The translations under genes and the position numbers were made by a program. Positions 33,099-40,242 of a stretch of 40,242 nucleotides of DNA are shown piece by piece (within the stretch, counting starts at the first letter, position 1; each line of letters begins with the position of its first letter). The notes under the pieces were generated by a model. The model did no database searches, was not told the DNA's origin, and saw only the letters and a program-made list of their open reading frames with translations. This DNA comes from Polyangium fumosum (GTDB taxonomy: Bacteria > Myxococcota_A > Polyangia > Polyangiales > Polyangiaceae). The stretch lies in NCBI RefSeq assembly GCF_005144585.1, contig NZ_SSMQ01000093.1, positions 1 through 40,242 of the forward strand, written 5' to 3'.

Positions 33099-35230
33099 CG
33101 ACGATTTCAGACGGCTACGAGGCTTATTACACCGACAAGCTGTGGGGCCTCTTGCCCGAGGTGTACCGGGCGGAGGACTCCACGGATACGAGCAAGAAGG
33201 GCCCGCTGCGCGAGATGGTCCAGCGCATCGGCGTCCAGGCGGCCGTCCTGCGCCGGAGCATCGACCGGATGTGGGAGGACCAGTCGATCGAGACGTGCGA
33301 CGATTGGGTCATCGCCTACGTCGGCGATCTCCTCGCGACGAACCTCGTTGCGAGCCTCGACGCGCGTGGACAGCGGCTCGACGTGGCCCGGACGATTCAT
33401 TATCGGCGCCGCAAGGGCACGCTCGCGGTCCTCGAGCAAATCGCATCGGATCTCACCGGGTGGGACGCGCGGGTGGTCGAGTTTTTCCGTCGGATGGCGC
33501 GAGCGCGGCACGGGCTCGATCCCGAGATAGGCTGGCCCGCGGACAGCCCCGATCCCGAAAAGGCGCGCAAGCTCCAGGCGGTGCAGAGGCTCGTCGGGCG
33601 GCTGACCCATACCACTGCGGGGGGCTTTGCAGACCTCCGCAGCCCGCACGGCGCGCGCTTGACCGGGACCGCATTCGACGAGTTCTCGTATACCGCGGAT
33701 GTGCGCGTGGGCCGAGGGCACACGGGATGGTACAACATCCCGCGTCTGGGCGTATTTCTTTGGCGGCTGCACAGCCTGCCCCTCGAAGCGGTGACGCCGG
33801 TCCAGGTTGCAGGGTGCCCGAATGAATACACGTTCGATCCGACGGGGCGGAAGAGCCCTCTCTTCGCGGCGTCTGCTCGGACCTATGGCGATGAATGGAT
33901 CTCCCCGGACGAACACCAGCTCCCGGGACCCATCAGCCGTCTCTTGATGCTCGTGTCGCTCGAGGAGCTGTACGCGGCCGTCGATCCGGCGGAGCCGACG
34001 GCGGTCGAGCAGCGCTCGCTCGGCATCTTCCGCCAGAACGGCGCCTTCCTGGATCTGATCCCCGTGGAGCACGTCATCGCCGATCCGGGCGCGGATCCTG
34101 GGAATGACGACAAGAAGATCTACATCGATCCGGAGCAGGGCGTCTTCTTCATGCCGGCGAATCCGGATCCGCCCATTCCCGGGAGCGGGCCCCTCCGCGT
34201 CGCGTACCATCATGGCTTCCCATCCACGATCGGGGCGGGCGCTTATGACAGGCGGGTGCGCGGGCAGGTGAACCCACCGCCGACGAGCGCGCCGATCGAC
34301 GTGAAAGGAGGCGATTCCGCGCTCGCAACGGCGCTCACGTCGTCGAGCGGCGAAGGGACGGTGCTCCTCCAAGATTCGCTCACCTATGGCACCGTCGTCG
34401 ACGTGACCGTGACCGATCTCGTGCTAAAATCCGAGAATCGGGAGCGGCCCCTCGTCAGGCTCACGCCGGAGGGCCCGTTGTGGTCCTTCACGGGTGCGTC
34501 CGGCAGCTCGCTCGTGCTCGACGGTATCTTCGTGAGCGGGGGCGAAATCGCTCTGAAAGGCACGTTCGACTCGGTGGTCATCGTGACCTCGACGCTCGAT
34601 CCGGGCAACCTGGATCCCGACACGAACACCTACGAGAGCAGCGTCGATGGCCGGCCCCTCGCTCCTTGCCGGCTGCGGATCGAGGGGCAGGTGCGGTCGT
34701 TAACGATCGAGCGATCCATCACAGGCCCGATTCAGGTCGTGGCCGGCGGCGCGGTGGAGCACCTCCTCATCCGGGACAGCATCGTGCAATCCCTCGGCGC
34801 GGAGAAAGCGCTCTCGGTCGTGGGCACGGGCGAGGTCGAGATCGAGCGCGCCACGATTCTCGGCCCCGGCGAGGTGCACCGCCTCCACGCGAGCGACACG
34901 ATTTTCCACGACGTCATGACGGTCGCGGACACGCAGCACGGCTGCGTGCGCTTCAGCGCGTGGGCGGAGGGCAGCATGCTGCCCCGGCGGTATCATACGC
35001 AATCGATCACTCCGGCCGCGCCGATCTTCACCTCGACGCGGTTCGGACAACCCGGATACGCGCAGCTCGCGCTCTCGGCTCCCGCCGCCATCACGGAGGG
35101 CGGAACCGAGGGATCGGAGCCCGGGGCATTCTGGCGCGAGAAAAATGCAATCAAGGAGCGGAGCCTCCGCATCCGGTATCAAGAGTATGTGCCGGTAGGG
35201 CTCGCTCCGGTGTTCATTTACGTGACGTGA
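33095..35230 (+). CDS. gpI-like baseplate protein with C-terminal beta-helix-like domain
   Basis: This 711-residue protein starts at GTG 33095 overlapping the previous stop. Residues 1-290 match P2 gpI/TIGR02242-type tail proteins (LWGLLPEVYRAED, then LREMVQRIGVQAAVLRRSI, then WVIAYVGDLLA, then YRRRKGTLAVLEQIASDLTGW). From about residue 400 onward the chain becomes strand-rich with SLVLDGIFVSGGEIAL, LTIERSITGPIQVV and LLIRDSIVQSLG, the rung pattern of a parallel beta-helix. It finishes with QHGCVRFS, RRYHTQS and FGQPGYAQLAL, motifs I associate with this family in eCIS clusters. The protein likely bridges wedge and fibre; the helix could bind host or tailspike. It is followed by a 61-bp gap containing a stem-loop. 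Confidence 0.85.
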   Translation: MTTISDGYEAYYTDKLWGLLPEVYRAEDSTDTSKKGPLREMVQRIGVQAAVLRRSIDRMWEDQSIETCDDWVIAYVGDLLATNLVASLDARGQRLDVARTIHYRRRKGTLAVLEQIASDLTGWDARVVEFFRRMARARHGLDPEIGWPADSPDPEKARKLQAVQRLVGRLTHTTAGGFADLRSPHGARLTGTAFDEFSYTADVRVGRGHTGWYNIPRLGVFLWRLHSLPLEAVTPVQVAGCPNEYTFDPTGRKSPLFAASARTYGDEWISPDEHQLPGPISRLLMLVSLEELYAAVDPAEPTAVEQRSLGIFRQNGAFLDLIPVEHVIADPGADPGNDDKKIYIDPEQGVFFMPANPDPPIPGSGPLRVAYHHGFPSTIGAGAYDRRVRGQVNPPPTSAPIDVKGGDSALATALTSSSGEGTVLLQDSLTYGTVVDVTVTDLVLKSENRERPLVRLTPEGPLWSFTGASGSSLVLDGIFVSGGEIALKGTFDSVVIVTSTLDPGNLDPDTNTYESSVDGRPLAPCRLRIEGQVRSLTIERSITGPIQVVAGGAVEHLLIRDSIVQSLGAEKALSVVGTGEVEIERATILGPGEVHRLHASDTIFHDVMTVADTQHGCVRFSAWAEGSMLPRRYHTQSITPAAPIFTSTRFGQPGYAQLALSAPAAITEGGTEGSEPGAFWREKNAIKERSLRIRYQEYVPVGLAPVFIYVT

Positions 35231-35239
35231 ACGAGACCG

Positions 35240-35263
35240 CCTGACGATCGTCCGATCGCCAGG
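35240..35263 (+). promoter_or_regulatory. Near-perfect stem-loop before the tailspike gene
   Basis: CCTGACGATCG (35240-35250) and CGATCGCCAGG (35253-35263) are complementary at 10 of 11 positions, the exception forming a G-U pair. The 2-nt spacer means the hairpin opens to a 4-6-nt loop, or that the DNA is a palindromic binding site. It is the only sizeable gap late in the operon (61 bp). No T run follows, so it may tune tailspike expression relative to the baseplate genes. Confidence 0.5.
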
Positions 35264-35291
35264 TTGCGACGCGGCAGCAGGGAAGGCAACC

Positions 35292-38195
35292 ATGGGCAGC
35301 GACATCGCACGACGAACGTACGACGAAGGCAGGCAGTACCGACGGGTGATTGCGCAGCAGGGCCGCGCCGTCATCGAGGCAGACCTCAACGAGGCGCAGG
35401 AAATCACGACCGAGGAGCTCCGGAAGGAGGCGCTCGATTTCGTGGGTCCGGTCGGGACCCCCGATGACGGCTACAAGCTGAGCATCCAGGCGCCCGAGGA
35501 GGGCGCGCCGCAGGACATTCATATCGGACCCGGAACGATGTATGTCGGCGGAATGCGCGTGTTCCTGCCGTCGCCGGGGGTCTTTTATTCGAAACAGCTC
35601 GATTGGCTCGAGGACGCACCTCTGCCTAGCATGGCCTACGCGCAGATCAGCCTCCACCTCATCGAGCGGGAGGTCAGCGCCGTCGAGGATCGTCGCCTGC
35701 GGGAGGTGGCGCTCGGCGGCCCGGACACTGCGCAACGTACGCGCCTCCAGCAGCACTTCTTGCGGCACAATATCCCGTTCGCACCGACCTGCAAGAGCGC
35801 GTTCGACCACATGCTGGAGCAGTTCGAAGAGCTGGCAGGTCTATATTTCGACCCGAAGACCATGCGCGTCGGGTCGAAGGCCACGCTCGCCGCGACGTTC
35901 GTGCCACCGTCCCCGCTGCCCGACGAGTGCTCGCCCACGGCCCAGGCTGGCTATCTGGGCGCGGAGAACCAGCTCATCCGCGTGAAGGTGTGCAGCCCAA
36001 ACCAGATCCTCTGGGGCTACGACAACGCATCCTCCCTCTACCGTGTCACCAAGGTGACGATCGACACGGCGACGGACACCAGCGTGCTCACGCTCGCGTC
36101 GAGCCCCGTGGATGCACAACACCAGCCGCGTATCGATCAATGGGTGGAAGTGCTGGTCGCGAGCGCAGACCTCGGCGACGACAACTACATTGCCGCCCAG
36201 GGTGGTGTCATCACGCAGGTCAAGGCGCAATACAATCCCGTCGACAAGACGATCAAGATCGGCGTGGCGCTCCCCGACGGATATCCGGAGGCCATTACGT
36301 CGAGTGCGCTCTTCGTGAGGGTATGGGAGGAGCAGCTCGACTTCACGCCGGACGCGGCCACGCCGATCGGGGATACGGGTCTCCAGGTGACGCTGAGCGC
36401 ACCGGACGACTTCTTCGTGAAGGGCGACTACTGGATGATCGCGCTGCGGCCCGCCGCGCCGACCAAGATCTTCCCGGAGCGCTACAACGAGGGTCCGCAG
36501 CCGCCCGATGGACCGCGGCAGTGGATATGTCCTCTCGGCGTGGTGCGCCTGACCGACGGAGGTCTGGTCATCACCGAGGATTGCCGCCAGCATTTCGATA
36601 ATCTGGTCGAGCTGACGCGCCGGCGAGGTGGCTGCTGCACGGTGACGGTGAAGCCCGAGGACGTGGAGGGCGGCGCAGGGCTCCAGGAGCTCATCGATGG
36701 CTTCATACCGACGTTGGATAGCGGCGTCGCAGTGCGCCTCTGTCTGCTACCCGGCGTGTACGTTCTCAATGCCCCCTTGCGGCTCGGGTCGGACCATGCA
36801 GGGCTGACGATCGAGGGTTGCATCAAGAACAGCGCTGTCCTCCGGGCGAACACGTCGTTCCAACATGACTTCGTCGACGGGCTCGTCGTGCTCGTCGACA
36901 CTTCGTCCGTGACCTTGCGCGGCTTGAGCTTCATTCTACCGCGCGTGCATTTCGAGGGAGCGGGTGCGTCTTTCGGCTACTTTACGCCGTCGTCGCTCTA
37001 TACGGCGGCGGCGGAGGACGGGGAGGAGATCGACCTGCGCACACTCCAGGTGGCCGTCGGCGTACGGCTGGTCAGCTCGAACGGCATCGAAAGCAAGAAC
37101 ATCACCATCCGCGACTGCGTATTCCAGTACAATGAAATCTACGTGGCGGAGGAAGACTTTGCCTTCGCCGCAGGCCTCTTCATCACGGGCAACGTGCGAG
37201 GGCTCGAGGTGCAAGACAATCGATTCATCCGGGATGTACCTCCCGCCGGCGCATTCAAGAAATACTACTATGGTTGCCTGCACGCCCCGGCAACCACGAT
37301 CGAGGATTATACCCCCCCCTCGCCGGAGCGTAGCGAACCGGCGACGGCTGACGTATGGTCGCTCCCGGCTCGCCTCGACGATGCGGTGGTTCGTGGAAAC
37401 GCTTTCAAAGGCCTCACGGCGGCCGCAGCCGTGTTCCACGGCGACAACCGCAGGATTCGCGTAGAAGCGAATCGTGTCGACGCGTGCGGCTCGGGTGTGC
37501 TGCTGCTGTCGACTGACGCATGGTTCGTCTCGGACTCCGCTCTCAGCGCGAGGGAAGAGACCATCGATTCCCACATCGATGGAGCGTCGGCCGCGACGGC
37601 CATCAGCAGACTGCAGAATCTACGCCGGAATTTAGCTCTCGACGAGGGCGGAGCGATCGCACGAGCCTACCCCCTCCCGAGCGGCGCCATCCCGCCCACC
37701 AGCACGGAGGTCATGGGGCCCCTGCCGTTCACCTCGCTGCGGGAACTGCTGGTTTACGTCGAAGACACCACTTTGGAGGAGGTGACGCAGGGAAGGCTCG
37801 TCCTCCATGTCAGCGGGAACGAAATCGAGTCGGACTCGGATTCGGGCGCGGCATTGCTCGTGTGGGCGCCGCCTCCCGAGCCAAGCGAGCCTCCCGAGCC
37901 CGCCGGCGAGGTGATCATCGGCATGAATCGTATGACGTGCGACACCCGAACGGCGGTCGTGATGCTCTTCCAGGTGGGACGCGCCACGGTCCAGGGGAAC
38001 ATCATGCGCAACGGTACCTCGGCCGGATCGGGCCTCAGCCTCGTGATGTTGCCGGAATCGGAGGAACAGAGGCGCGCCGCCATCACGGGCAATGTGTTCC
38101 GATTGGCGTCGGTGTTGCCCAAACGCGATACGTTCGCGGGGACGTACGTCCCTTGGCAATTCTTCAATCATGAAGAAGGCGCGCTGCCGGTATGA
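35292..38195 (+). CDS. Tailspike/fibre-like protein: DUF6519 N-terminus and right-handed beta-helix
   Basis: This 967-residue protein is the last gene of the operon, with GGAAGG upstream of ATG 35292. The N-terminus (SDIARRTYDEGRQYRRVIAQ, then QGRAVIEADLNEAQEI) is the DUF6519 signature, which attaches to the baseplate. Residues 440-930 carry repeating strand-rich elements (HAGLTIEGCIKNSAVLRANT, VTLRGLSFILPRVHF, NITIRDCVFQYNEI, GLEVQDNRFIRD, RIRVEANRVDACGSGVLLLS) typical of a parallel beta-helix. It should be the receptor-binding or depolymerase-like tailspike. No clear carbohydrate-active catalytic residues were recognised. A Pro-rich break (PPPEPSEPPEPAGE) lies near residue 870. Confidence 0.85.
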   Translation: MGSDIARRTYDEGRQYRRVIAQQGRAVIEADLNEAQEITTEELRKEALDFVGPVGTPDDGYKLSIQAPEEGAPQDIHIGPGTMYVGGMRVFLPSPGVFYSKQLDWLEDAPLPSMAYAQISLHLIEREVSAVEDRRLREVALGGPDTAQRTRLQQHFLRHNIPFAPTCKSAFDHMLEQFEELAGLYFDPKTMRVGSKATLAATFVPPSPLPDECSPTAQAGYLGAENQLIRVKVCSPNQILWGYDNASSLYRVTKVTIDTATDTSVLTLASSPVDAQHQPRIDQWVEVLVASADLGDDNYIAAQGGVITQVKAQYNPVDKTIKIGVALPDGYPEAITSSALFVRVWEEQLDFTPDAATPIGDTGLQVTLSAPDDFFVKGDYWMIALRPAAPTKIFPERYNEGPQPPDGPRQWICPLGVVRLTDGGLVITEDCRQHFDNLVELTRRRGGCCTVTVKPEDVEGGAGLQELIDGFIPTLDSGVAVRLCLLPGVYVLNAPLRLGSDHAGLTIEGCIKNSAVLRANTSFQHDFVDGLVVLVDTSSVTLRGLSFILPRVHFEGAGASFGYFTPSSLYTAAAEDGEEIDLRTLQVAVGVRLVSSNGIESKNITIRDCVFQYNEIYVAEEDFAFAAGLFITGNVRGLEVQDNRFIRDVPPAGAFKKYYYGCLHAPATTIEDYTPPSPERSEPATADVWSLPARLDDAVVRGNAFKGLTAAAAVFHGDNRRIRVEANRVDACGSGVLLLSTDAWFVSDSALSAREETIDSHIDGASAATAISRLQNLRRNLALDEGGAIARAYPLPSGAIPPTSTEVMGPLPFTSLRELLVYVEDTTLEEVTQGRLVLHVSGNEIESDSDSGAALLVWAPPPEPSEPPEPAGEVIIGMNRMTCDTRTAVVMLFQVGRATVQGNIMRNGTSAGSGLSLVMLPESEEQRRAAITGNVFRLASVLPKRDTFAGTYVPWQFFNHEEGALPV

Positions 38196-38280
38196 GCCAC
38201 TCCCATCGAACCCAGGGGATCCAAGGTCGAGGCTTCCGGGTATAAACGCCGCCGCGTGCTTCACGGCCGAGCCAAACGGA

Positions 38281-38310
38281 TTGGACGTCACCTCGGACCC
38301 GGCGTAAAAT
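38281..38310 (+). promoter_or_regulatory. Sigma-70-like promoter directly before the lipoprotein gene
   Basis: TTGGAC (38281-38286) and TAAAAT (38305-38310) are separated by 18 bp, each close to consensus. The -10 ends six bases before ATG 38317, so transcription would start at or next to the start codon, giving a leaderless message. No ribosome-binding site precedes the ATG. The match is good by eye; no expression evidence is available. Confidence 0.5.
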
Positions 38311-38316
38311 GTCGCC

Positions 38317-39807
38317 ATGTACCAGGACGAAGAAGGAGCCGCTCGGCCGTCGAGCCGTCGCAATCCACGACAGGAGCAGACCTGGGCGGCGGCGCTCGCG
38401 CCATGCCTGCTCCTCATGGCGTGCTCGCGCAGCTCGGAGACGCCATCCCCCGCCGCCTCGAGCAGCGCCCTTGCGCTTCCGTCCGCGTCTCCGCCGCCTG
38501 GCACGGCCTCCGCCGCCCCGACGGCAGGGGCAGCGCCGCCCAGCGCTCCCCTGCGCCTGCGTCCCCCCCTGGCAGCCACCTACCACAACGGTGAGCTCTT
38601 TCTTGCCGGCAAGGAGCACGACGGCGAGCGCCACGTCCTCGCCCGCGCGCCAGCAGCGGCAGGGTTGCTCGAACGGACCGCGGTCCTACGCACGCTCGGC
38701 GAGGTCGAACGGGTGAGCGAGCTTCAGTTGTTCGCCGGGAGCGGGGGCGTGGCCGTGGTGGCCACGACCTCCGCAGGCGGAACGGGAAAGCAGGTGCTCT
38801 ACCGCTTCCACGGGAACGGAACCGAGCCCCTCTCTGCCATCGATCCGGTGAGCATCGACGAGCGCGCAAGCGTCTGCGCGACGCTCGACGGAGTCGCTTA
38901 TACCGCTCCTCCGCCAGGGCCCGCCGCCCAGGCGGAGGATCTCCTCCATCCGCGCCCCTGGAGAGCGCTCGTCGCGCCGTTCTTGCCCGATGCGCGGCCC
39001 CCCCAGGTACCGAGCGCGCTGCTCGCCGGAGGTGCAGACAGCGCAGGCATGTTCTGCGGCCCCCACCGCGTCTTCCTCATTGCCGAGAACCGCGCCTCCG
39101 TCGGGGGTTCGTCGGAGCACGCGGCCGCGCCCGTGCAGTTGCCCCGCTACGATCCTCCGCCGTGCCCATGCCATTTTCAGCTTTCGGCCGAGGACGACAC
39201 GCTGGTCGAGGCCCGGAGCTGTTGTCATGGTGAGCTCGCGCTGCGCACGTGGCAGCCGCCGGCGCAGGCGCGAATGCTTCGAATCCACGGGGCCGAAGAC
39301 GAAGGCCCAGGCGCGCTCGCAGGCGAATCGACCGCGATCAATCTGGAAGTCTTGCGGGCGACGGGTGACTTCGTGGGAATCGCGGGCACGCGCCGGCTGC
39401 CATCGAAGCTGCCGCGCCGGTCCGATCTTTCGCCGAATGCAGATTGGAAGGACACCGTCGTGGAGGCGATGGTGGTGGAGCGAGCGACCGGACGCACGCG
39501 CGTGACGGCCCCGGAGCTCGCGCGCTTGCCGCCGGGTACGAAGCCTGGCCACTTCTGGGGCGGGTGGAGCGGACCGCGGTTCATTCTTGCTTTTGCGATC
39601 GAGGGAGGAGGATTGTGGCATGCAGTTCTCGATCCGGCCAGCAGCACAGTCGCTCCTGCGCGCGTCGACGCTCGAGCCGATGGGGTTGCTTTCGCCGGGT
39701 GCGACATGGCGCGATGTTATGCAATCGCGCTCGCACGTGACACGGGGACTGCGGGCGCCGTCGAGGGTGCCGAGCCTTTGGCTGCCCATGTGATCACATT
39801 CCCCTGA
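38317..39807 (+). CDS. Putative lipoprotein of unknown function
   Basis: This 496-residue protein has an unusually long charged N-region, then AAALAPCLLLMACS, with a lipobox LMAC placing the lipid-modified Cys near residue 36. A Ser/Pro/Ala-rich linker (about 38-80) leads into a strand-rich C-terminal region (LAATYHNGELFLAGKEHDGER, GGVAVVATTSAGGTGKQVLYRFH, FILAFAIEGGGLWHAVLD) that could be a beta-propeller-like or WD-like fold. Several Cys occur, including CPCHF and SCC. It stands about 120 bp after the eCIS operon with its own promoter-like sequence, so it need not be part of the particle. I recognise no family. A start later in the same frame is possible but none has a better ribosome-binding site. 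Confidence 0.75.
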   Translation: MYQDEEGAARPSSRRNPRQEQTWAAALAPCLLLMACSRSSETPSPAASSSALALPSASPPPGTASAAPTAGAAPPSAPLRLRPPLAATYHNGELFLAGKEHDGERHVLARAPAAAGLLERTAVLRTLGEVERVSELQLFAGSGGVAVVATTSAGGTGKQVLYRFHGNGTEPLSAIDPVSIDERASVCATLDGVAYTAPPPGPAAQAEDLLHPRPWRALVAPFLPDARPPQVPSALLAGGADSAGMFCGPHRVFLIAENRASVGGSSEHAAAPVQLPRYDPPPCPCHFQLSAEDDTLVEARSCCHGELALRTWQPPAQARMLRIHGAEDEGPGALAGESTAINLEVLRATGDFVGIAGTRRLPSKLPRRSDLSPNADWKDTVVEAMVVERATGRTRVTAPELARLPPGTKPGHFWGGWSGPRFILAFAIEGGGLWHAVLDPASSTVAPARVDARADGVAFAGCDMARCYAIALARDTGTAGAVEGAEPLAAHVITFP

Positions 39808-39906
39808 CGAGGCCAGCCGGCGCCGACCGTGCGCCCGGAGAAGACGGAACACGGCCCTTGAGAATGTCGCGCTGACACGCACAACGGCCGAGGAGGGACA
39901 TCTCTT

Positions 39907-40242
39907 ATGAGCTTCACGCACGCGCACAGAACCTCGAGGCAACCGACCCCGGCTCCGACATTCCGCTCCGGCTTCGGCCATGCAAGGACGGCGCGCACGA
40001 GAGAGGCGGGAGTCGAAGCCACGAAGCAGGTAGGTTCCCCCGAGCAGACTTCGACGAGCGCTGGTTTGCTCCAGACGCGCCCGTCCTTCTCTGTTTTCTC
40101 CGAGCACGAGCCTGCATGTAGACGCTCACCCAAATCCGCGGAAAACGTGACCACGAGTTCGGCCTGGTGGGCGTCACGGCGCGTGTCGAGCCCTGGGGCG
40201 AGAAGTTCGTCACGACGACAAACCGCGCGTAGGACGGGGGCT
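39907..40242 (+). CDS. Partial, probably frame-disrupted gene running off the window
   Basis: ATG 39907 follows a strong GAGGAGGGA (eight bases upstream), and this frame stays open to the window end. Its N-terminus, MSFTHAHRTSRQPTPAPTF, is Pro/Ser/Arg-rich like the disordered leaders of DUF4157 proteins. G/C third-base bias holds for the first 70 or so codons, then falls. In the overlapping third frame, after TAG 40099-40101, 36 codons with strong G/C third-base bias begin TLTQIRGKRDHEFGLV and end in EKFVTTTNRA before a TAG. This looks like coding sequence in two frames, i.e. a frameshift or a fused remnant of two genes. If the leader is real, it may be a second, damaged DUF4157-type gene. 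Confidence in any function is low. Confidence 0.35.
   Translation, partial: MSFTHAHRTSRQPTPAPTFRSGFGHARTARTREAGVEATKQVGSPEQTSTSAGLLQTRPSFSVFSEHEPACRRSPKSAENVTTSSAWWASRRVSSPGARSSSRRQTARRTGA

Noticed and set aside
39717-40213. Minus-strand frames of 99-145 residues at the right edge
   Set aside because: They have shadow-like composition and overlap the lipoprotein end and the better-supported plus-strand start at 39907.
1-40242. tRNA, rRNA, CRISPR arrays, insertion sequences or integrase/attachment sites
   Set aside because: No cloverleaf, repeat-spacer pattern, transposase motif or flanking long repeats were seen, so the eCIS and defence genes show no direct sign of a mobile element here.

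Overview
The window is GC-rich, with a strong G/C preference at third codon positions. It carries many proline/alanine-rich secreted proteins and Cys-rich lipoproteins, an ECF sigma factor with a large C-terminal extension, and a DUF4157 protein. Together these suggest a large-genome myxobacterium (Myxococcota, probably Polyangiales). This assignment is inferred from style and gene families, not from a marker gene.

Layout. (1) Positions 1-66 hold the last codons of a plus-strand gene. (2) Positions 107-7863, minus strand, hold a translationally coupled pair: an SNF2-type helicase resembling DISARM DrmD, then a large Eco57I-like adenine methylase. This looks like a phage-defence or modification module, but no drmA, drmB or drmC partner lies in the window. 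(3) Positions 8006-9734, minus strand, hold guanine deaminase and a small unknown gene. (4) Positions 9781-13168 hold a divergent pair, an ECF sigma factor fused to a membrane segment and TPR-like tail opposite an exported beta-barrel-like protein, then a Cys-rich lipoprotein. (5) Positions 13265-14438 hold a 5'-truncated trypsin-like protease and a HEAT-repeat protein. (6) Positions 14503-19257, minus strand, hold a giant DUF4157 protein with an HExxH motif, hydrophobic segments and an unrecognised C-terminus. (7) Positions 20056-38195, plus strand, hold one long operon for a contractile phage-tail-like particle of the extracellular contractile injection system (eCIS) type. (8) Positions 38317-39807 hold an unrelated lipoprotein. 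(9) From 39907 a further reading frame runs off the right edge and appears frame-disrupted.

How the genes work together. The operon encodes, in order: a sheath-domain-like protein, the sheath, the inner tube, a zinc-ribbon T4-type baseplate protein, a disordered proline-rich protein, a small protein, an Afp7-like tube/baseplate protein, a gpX/LysM-like protein, a gp27/VgrG-like hub, a gp5/gpV-like OB-fold spike, a PAAR-like tip, a gp25 wedge, two large baseplate-J/TIGR02243-type wedges, a gpI-like protein with a beta-helix-like tail, and a DUF6519 beta-helix tailspike. Most junctions are overlapping or very short, so the set is probably co-transcribed from the AT-rich region near 19900-19970. 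The divergent DUF4157 protein is the best cargo/effector candidate.

The most interesting points are: no AAA+ ATPase, tape-measure or tail-terminator gene is visible in a contractile system; a separate two-repeat sheath-like protein precedes the real sheath; hub and spike functions are split over many small genes; stem-loops lie at two operon junctions; the giant DUF4157 protein has an undescribed C-terminus; and the helicase-methylase pair stands alone.
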